From contig CADBNF010000098.1 in assembly GCA_902796005.1 (NCBI GenBank), positions 1 through 37,450 on the forward strand: a DNA stretch of 37,450 nt, written 5' to 3'. Origin of the DNA: an uncultured Lachnospiraceae bacterium. Its GTDB lineage: Bacteria > Bacillota > Clostridia > Lachnospirales > Lachnospiraceae. Of this stretch, positions 33,974 to 37,450 are shown piece by piece. Within the stretch, counting starts at the first letter, position 1; the number at the start of each line of letters is the position of its first letter. The notes below the pieces were generated by a model. The model saw nothing but the letters and a program-made list of their open reading frames with translations. It was not told the origin of the DNA and ran no database searches. Made by a program: the position numbers and the translations under genes.

Positions 33974-34804
33974 ATGGAATTCGTAACGTATGAAGTTGAC
34001 GGCGCCGTTGGTATCATTACCATTAACCGCCCGAAGGCCCTCAACGCGCTGAACAGCACTGTTCTGGAAGAGCTCAACGAAGCGTTCGACGGTGTTGACC
34101 TGAATGTTGTTCGCTGCCTTATTCTGACCGGTGCAGGAGAGAAATCCTTCGTAGCCGGCGCGGACATCGGCGAGATGAGCAATCTGACCAAGGCGGAAGG
34201 CGAAGCCTTTGGTAAGAAGGGAAATGATGTTTTCAGAAAGATCGAGACCTTCCCCATTCCCGTTATCGCTGCAGTCAACGGCTTCGCATTAGGCGGCGGC
34301 TGTGAGATCTCCATGAGCTGCGATATCCGTCTCTGCTCTGACAATGCCGTATTCGGCCAGCCCGAAGTAGGCCTCGGCATCACCCCCGGCTTCGGCGGCA
34401 CCCAGAGACTTGCCCGTCTGGTAAGCCCCGGCATGGCCAAACAGCTTATCTACACCGCCAGGAACATCAAGGCTGCGGAAGCTTACCGCATCGGCCTGGT
34501 GAACGCTGTCTGCAGTGAAGTGAAGGACGAAGAGGGCAATGTGGTGAAATCCGCCCAGGAAGCCCTTATGGAAGCTGCCGTTAAGATGGCCAAGGGCATT
34601 GCCGCCCAGGCTCCCATCGCTGTCCGTAACTGCAAGAAAGCCATCAACGAAGGCCTTCAGGTTGACATGGACCAGGCTATCGTTATTGAAGAAAAGCTCT
34701 TCGGCGACTGCTTCGAGACTGAAGACCAGAAAGCCGGCATGGGCAATTTCCTTGAGAAAGACAAGGAAAAGAAACTCAAAGTTGTTCCCTTTAAGAATTG
34801 CTGA
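33974..34804 (+). CDS. crt: 3-Hydroxybutyryl-CoA dehydratase (crotonase)
   Basis: A 276-residue enoyl-CoA hydratase that converts 3-hydroxybutyryl-CoA to crotonyl-CoA. Oxyanion-hole regions are 'SFVAGADIGEM' (about 59-69) and 'NGFALGGGCEISMSCDI' (about 98-114); the catalytic Glu pair is in GGCE and 'GQPEVGLGI'. AAGGAGAGAC precedes the ATG. It is the first gene of the butyryl-CoA operon; no thiolase gene precedes it. Val, Ala, Arg and Leu codons favour T endings (GTT, GCT, CGT, CTT) more than in proA just upstream, which fits high expression. Confidence 0.95.
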   Translation: MEFVTYEVDGAVGIITINRPKALNALNSTVLEELNEAFDGVDLNVVRCLILTGAGEKSFVAGADIGEMSNLTKAEGEAFGKKGNDVFRKIETFPIPVIAAVNGFALGGGCEISMSCDIRLCSDNAVFGQPEVGLGITPGFGGTQRLARLVSPGMAKQLIYTARNIKAAEAYRIGLVNAVCSEVKDEEGNVVKSAQEALMEAAVKMAKGIAAQAPIAVRNCKKAINEGLQVDMDQAIVIEEKLFGDCFETEDQKAGMGNFLEKDKEKKLKVVPFKNC

Positions 34805-34848
34805 TAAGCAAACAATTCTTGGAAAATATTAAACAGGAGGATTTTTAA

Positions 34849-35688
34849 ATGAAGGTTGGAGTTATCGGCGCAGGAACAATGGGTTCCGGTATTGCGCAGG
34901 CATTCGCTTCCACTGAAGGTTACGAAGTATTCCTTTGTGACATCAACGAAGAATTCGCAGCCAACGGCAAGAACAAGATTGCCAAGGGCTTCGAGAAGAG
35001 AATTGCCAAGGGTAAGATGGAGCAGGCTGCTGCCGACGCTATTCTTTCCAAGATTACCACCGGTGTTAAGGACATCTGCAAGGACTGCGATCTTATCGTA
35101 GAAGCAGCTGTAGAGAACATGCAGATCAAGAAGGCTACCTTCAAAGAGCTGGATGAGATCTGTAAGGAAGACTGCATCTTCGCCAGCAACACTTCTTCTC
35201 TGTCCATCACCGAAATCGGTGCCGGACTCAAGCATCCGATGATCGGCATGCATTTCTTCAATCCCGCTCCCGTTATGAAGCTGATTGAGGTTATTGCCGG
35301 TATCAACACCCCCGACTGTGTTGTCGAGAAAATCATTGAGATTTCCAAGGAAATCGGCAAGACTCCCGTACAGGTTCAGGAAGCTGCCGGATTCGTTGTA
35401 AACCGTATTCTTATCCCGATGATCAATGAAGCTGCCGGCATCCTTTACGAAGGCGTTGCTTCCGCAGAAGATATCGACACTGCCATGAAGCTTGGTGCCA
35501 ACCATCCCATGGGACCCCTTGCTCTGGGTGACCTTGTAGGCCTTGACGTTGTTCTGGCTATTATGGATGTTCTTTACACCGAGACCGGCGACAGCAAATA
35601 TCGTGCCCATCCGCTGCTTCGCAAGATGGTTCGGGGCGGCAAGCTCGGCCAGAAGACCGGCTGCGGTTTCTTTGATTATACAAAGTAA
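34849..35688 (+). CDS. hbd: 3-Hydroxybutyryl-CoA dehydrogenase
   Basis: A 279-residue NAD(P)H-dependent enzyme that reduces acetoacetyl-CoA to 3-hydroxybutyryl-CoA. The dinucleotide motif is 'GVIGAGTMGSGIA' (residues 4-16), and the catalytic His lies in 'IGMHFFNPAPVMKLIEV' (about 133-149) with the partner Glu downstream. 'ANHPMGPLALGDLVGLD' is a C-terminal family motif. AGGAGG is well placed before the ATG, 44 bases after crt. Valine is coded almost wholly by GTT and GTA (by eye), unlike the GTG-rich genes upstream. Confidence 0.96.
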   Translation: MKVGVIGAGTMGSGIAQAFASTEGYEVFLCDINEEFAANGKNKIAKGFEKRIAKGKMEQAAADAILSKITTGVKDICKDCDLIVEAAVENMQIKKATFKELDEICKEDCIFASNTSSLSITEIGAGLKHPMIGMHFFNPAPVMKLIEVIAGINTPDCVVEKIIEISKEIGKTPVQVQEAAGFVVNRILIPMINEAAGILYEGVASAEDIDTAMKLGANHPMGPLALGDLVGLDVVLAIMDVLYTETGDSKYRAHPLLRKMVRGGKLGQKTGCGFFDYTK

Positions 35689-35713
35689 TTAATCTATACA
35701 TGGAGGATTAGAC

Positions 35714-36865
35714 ATGGATTTTACAATTGATAAAAAACATGAGATGGCGAGAAACCTGTTCAAAGAATTCGCTGAGAACGAAGTAAAGCCTCTTGCGCAG
35801 GAAGTCGACGAGACCGAAGAGTTCCCTGCAGAAACCTTTAAGAAGATGGCCAAGAACGGCTTCATGGGCATCGCTGTACCGAAGCAGTACGGCGGCCAGG
35901 GCTGTGATGTTCTTACTTACATCATGGCAGTTGAAGAGTTGGCGAAGGCCTGCGGCACCACCGCTGTTGCCCTTTCCGCTCACAGCTCCCTGTGCATTGA
36001 CCCCATTCTGTTCTACGGAACCGAAGAGCAGAAACAGAAATACGTTCCGAAGCTTGCCAGCGGCGAATGGATTGGTGCTTTTGCACTGACCGAGCCCATG
36101 GCCGGTACTGATGCCCAGGGCATGCAGACCAAGGCTGTTCTCGACGGAGACGAGTGGGTATTAAACGGCTCCAAGTGCTTCATTACCAACGGTAAGGTTG
36201 CGCAGGTTTACATCATCTTCGCAGTTACCGGCATCGTTGAGAAGCGCGGCCGCAAGTCCAAAGAAATCTCTGCTTTCATCGTAGAGAAGGGCACCCCCGG
36301 CTTCAGCTTCGGTGTTAAGGAAAAGAAGATGGGTATCCGTGGTTCTTCCACCTATGAGCTGATCTTCACCGACTGCCGCATCCCGAAAGAGAACCTTCTG
36401 GGCAAGCAGGGCAAAGGCTTCTCCTATGCCATGCATACTCTGGACGGCGGCCGTATCGGTATCGCTGCACAGGCTCTGGGTATTGCTGAAGGCGCCATCG
36501 ATGCTACTATCAAGTATGTAAAAGAGAGAAAGCAGTTCGGCAAGTCCATCTCCTCATTCCAGAATACGCAGTTCCAGCTGGCAGAGCTTGCCACCACCAC
36601 GAAGGCAGCTCAGCTCATGGTTTACCGTGCTGCTCTGGCAAAACAGAACCAGCCCGTTTACACCGTAGAAGCTGCTATGGCTAAGCTGTTCGCTGCACAG
36701 ACCGCTATGGAAGTTACCACCAAGTGCGTACAGATGTTCGGCGGTTACGGATATATCCGTGAGTATGATGTTGAGCGTATGATGCGTGATGCCAAGATTA
36801 CCGAGATCTACGAAGGAACTTCTGAAGTTCAGCGTATGGTTATCTCCGGAAATATTTTAGCTTAA
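35714..36865 (+). CDS. bcd: Butyryl-CoA dehydrogenase
   Basis: A 383-residue acyl-CoA dehydrogenase with FAD that reduces crotonyl-CoA to butyryl-CoA. With Etf it bifurcates electrons from NADH to crotonyl-CoA and ferredoxin in Clostridia. The catalytic base is the Glu in 'EIYEGTSEVQRMVI' near residue 367; 'GAFALTEPMAGTDAQ' and 'FGGYGYIREYDVERMMRDAKI' are family motifs. The TGGAGG ribosome site lies before the ATG, 25 bases after hbd. Its position before etfB fixes the short-chain butyryl role over other acyl-CoA dehydrogenases. Confidence 0.96.
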   Translation: MDFTIDKKHEMARNLFKEFAENEVKPLAQEVDETEEFPAETFKKMAKNGFMGIAVPKQYGGQGCDVLTYIMAVEELAKACGTTAVALSAHSSLCIDPILFYGTEEQKQKYVPKLASGEWIGAFALTEPMAGTDAQGMQTKAVLDGDEWVLNGSKCFITNGKVAQVYIIFAVTGIVEKRGRKSKEISAFIVEKGTPGFSFGVKEKKMGIRGSSTYELIFTDCRIPKENLLGKQGKGFSYAMHTLDGGRIGIAAQALGIAEGAIDATIKYVKERKQFGKSISSFQNTQFQLAELATTTKAAQLMVYRAALAKQNQPVYTVEAAMAKLFAAQTAMEVTTKCVQMFGGYGYIREYDVERMMRDAKITEIYEGTSEVQRMVISGNILA

Positions 36866-36881
36866 TAGGAGGAGAATTAAA

Positions 36882-37450
36882 GTGAAGGTTGTTGTTTGTA
36901 TTAAACAGGTACCTGATACCGCCGGCGGCGTTCAGTTCAATCCCGACGGAACATTAAACAGAGCTGCTATGCTTGCTATCATGAATCCGGATGACAAGGC
37001 CGGTCTTGAAGCTGCACTTAGATTAAAAGATCAGTACGGCGCCGAGGTTACCGTAGTAACCATGGGTCTGCCGAAGGCACAGGATGTTCTTCTTGAGGCT
37101 CTCGCCATGGGCGCTGACAAGGCTATCCTGGTAACAGACCGTCGTCTGGGCGGCGCTGACACCTGGGCTACCTCTCAGACCGTAGCTGCAGCCGTTCGTA
37201 ATCTTGAGTATGATATCATCATCACCGGCCGTCAGGCTATCGATGGTGATACCGCACAGGTTGGTCCCCAGATCGCCGAGCATCTCGGACTGCCCGTTAT
37301 TTCCTACTGCCAGGAGCTGAAGATTGACGGTGACTATGTTATCGCCAAACGTCAGTATGATGACAGATATCAGATCCTGAAGGCAAAGATGCCTGTTCTG
37401 ATTACTGCTCTTTCCGAGCTGAACACTCCTCGGTACATGACCCCCGGCGG
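36882..37450 (+). CDS. etfB: Electron transfer flavoprotein beta subunit, N-terminal part (cut by window edge)
   Basis: The first 189 residues are present and no stop is reached before the window ends. Family motifs include MKVVVCIKQVPDT, 'VVTMGLPKAQDVLLEALAMGADKAILVTD' (read as MGLPKAQ, ALAMGADKA), 'IITGRQAIDGDTAQVGPQIAEHLGLP' and 'PVLITALSELNTPRYMTPGG'. Known role: with EtfA it carries FAD and bifurcates electrons from NADH to Bcd and ferredoxin. The GTG start is eight bases after TAGGAGGAG and 16 bases after bcd. An etfA gene is expected just outside the window. Confidence 0.95.
   Translation, partial: MKVVVCIKQVPDTAGGVQFNPDGTLNRAAMLAIMNPDDKAGLEAALRLKDQYGAEVTVVTMGLPKAQDVLLEALAMGADKAILVTDRRLGGADTWATSQTVAAAVRNLEYDIIITGRQAIDGDTAQVGPQIAEHLGLPVISYCQELKIDGDYVIAKRQYDDRYQILKAKMPVLITALSELNTPRYMTPG

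Overview
The window looks like chromosomal DNA of an anaerobic, butyrate-forming Firmicute, most likely a member of the Lachnospiraceae/Clostridia. The basis is gene content: a crt-hbd-bcd-etfB butyryl-CoA block, the redox repressor Rex, the NfnAB electron-bifurcating transhydrogenase, several radical SAM enzymes, clear AGGAGG-type ribosome binding sites and TTGACA/TATAAT promoters. No rRNA, tRNA, insertion sequence, phage gene or CRISPR array was seen. Both ends cut through genes: a P-type ATPase on the left and etfB on the right. The taxonomic call is inference from content and style.

Layout. 1-2477 (minus): N-terminal part of a P-type cation ATPase, then the NFACT-type ribosome quality-control factor rqcH. 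2687-6385 (plus): the housekeeping operon yicC-gmk-rpoZ-rimO-pgsA, ending in a strong hairpin. 6459-12768 (plus): an accessory run of a MoxR ATPase and CoxE-like VWA protein, two radical SAM enzymes (the first broken by a +1 frameshift), a membrane protein with five tandem DYMYS units, and a twin-cupin protein. 12846-15428 (minus): an atypical SDR oxidoreductase and a HerA-like DUF853 ATPase. 15602-16816 (plus): NADP-type isocitrate dehydrogenase. 16909-18834 (minus): an ABC-F protein. 19057-27055 (plus): rex, the NAD(P)HX repair enzyme, yebC, a degenerate UppP-like membrane protein, ftsK/spoIIIE and a zinc-ribbon/TPR membrane protein. 27125-33812 (plus): tightly packed nfnA-nfnB-DUF2284-phoH-ybeY::proB-DUF896-proA. 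33974-37450 (plus): crt-hbd-bcd-etfB behind its own promoter and a large inverted repeat.

How the genes work together. Much of the right half concerns NAD(H) and ferredoxin balance: Rex senses NADH/NAD+, NnrD/E repairs damaged NAD(P)H, NfnAB couples NADH, NADPH and ferredoxin, and Hbd/Bcd/Etf use NADH to make butyryl-CoA. The proline genes proB and proA are split by a DUF896 gene, and proB is fused in frame to the rRNA-maturation nuclease YbeY.

The best candidate for an undescribed system is 8515-11440: two radical SAM/SPASM enzymes translationally coupled to a Tyr/Ser/Asp-rich repeat protein with four predicted membrane segments. I propose that the repeat protein is a membrane-anchored substrate of the radical SAM enzymes; this is inferred from gene order and sequence pattern and is not demonstrated.
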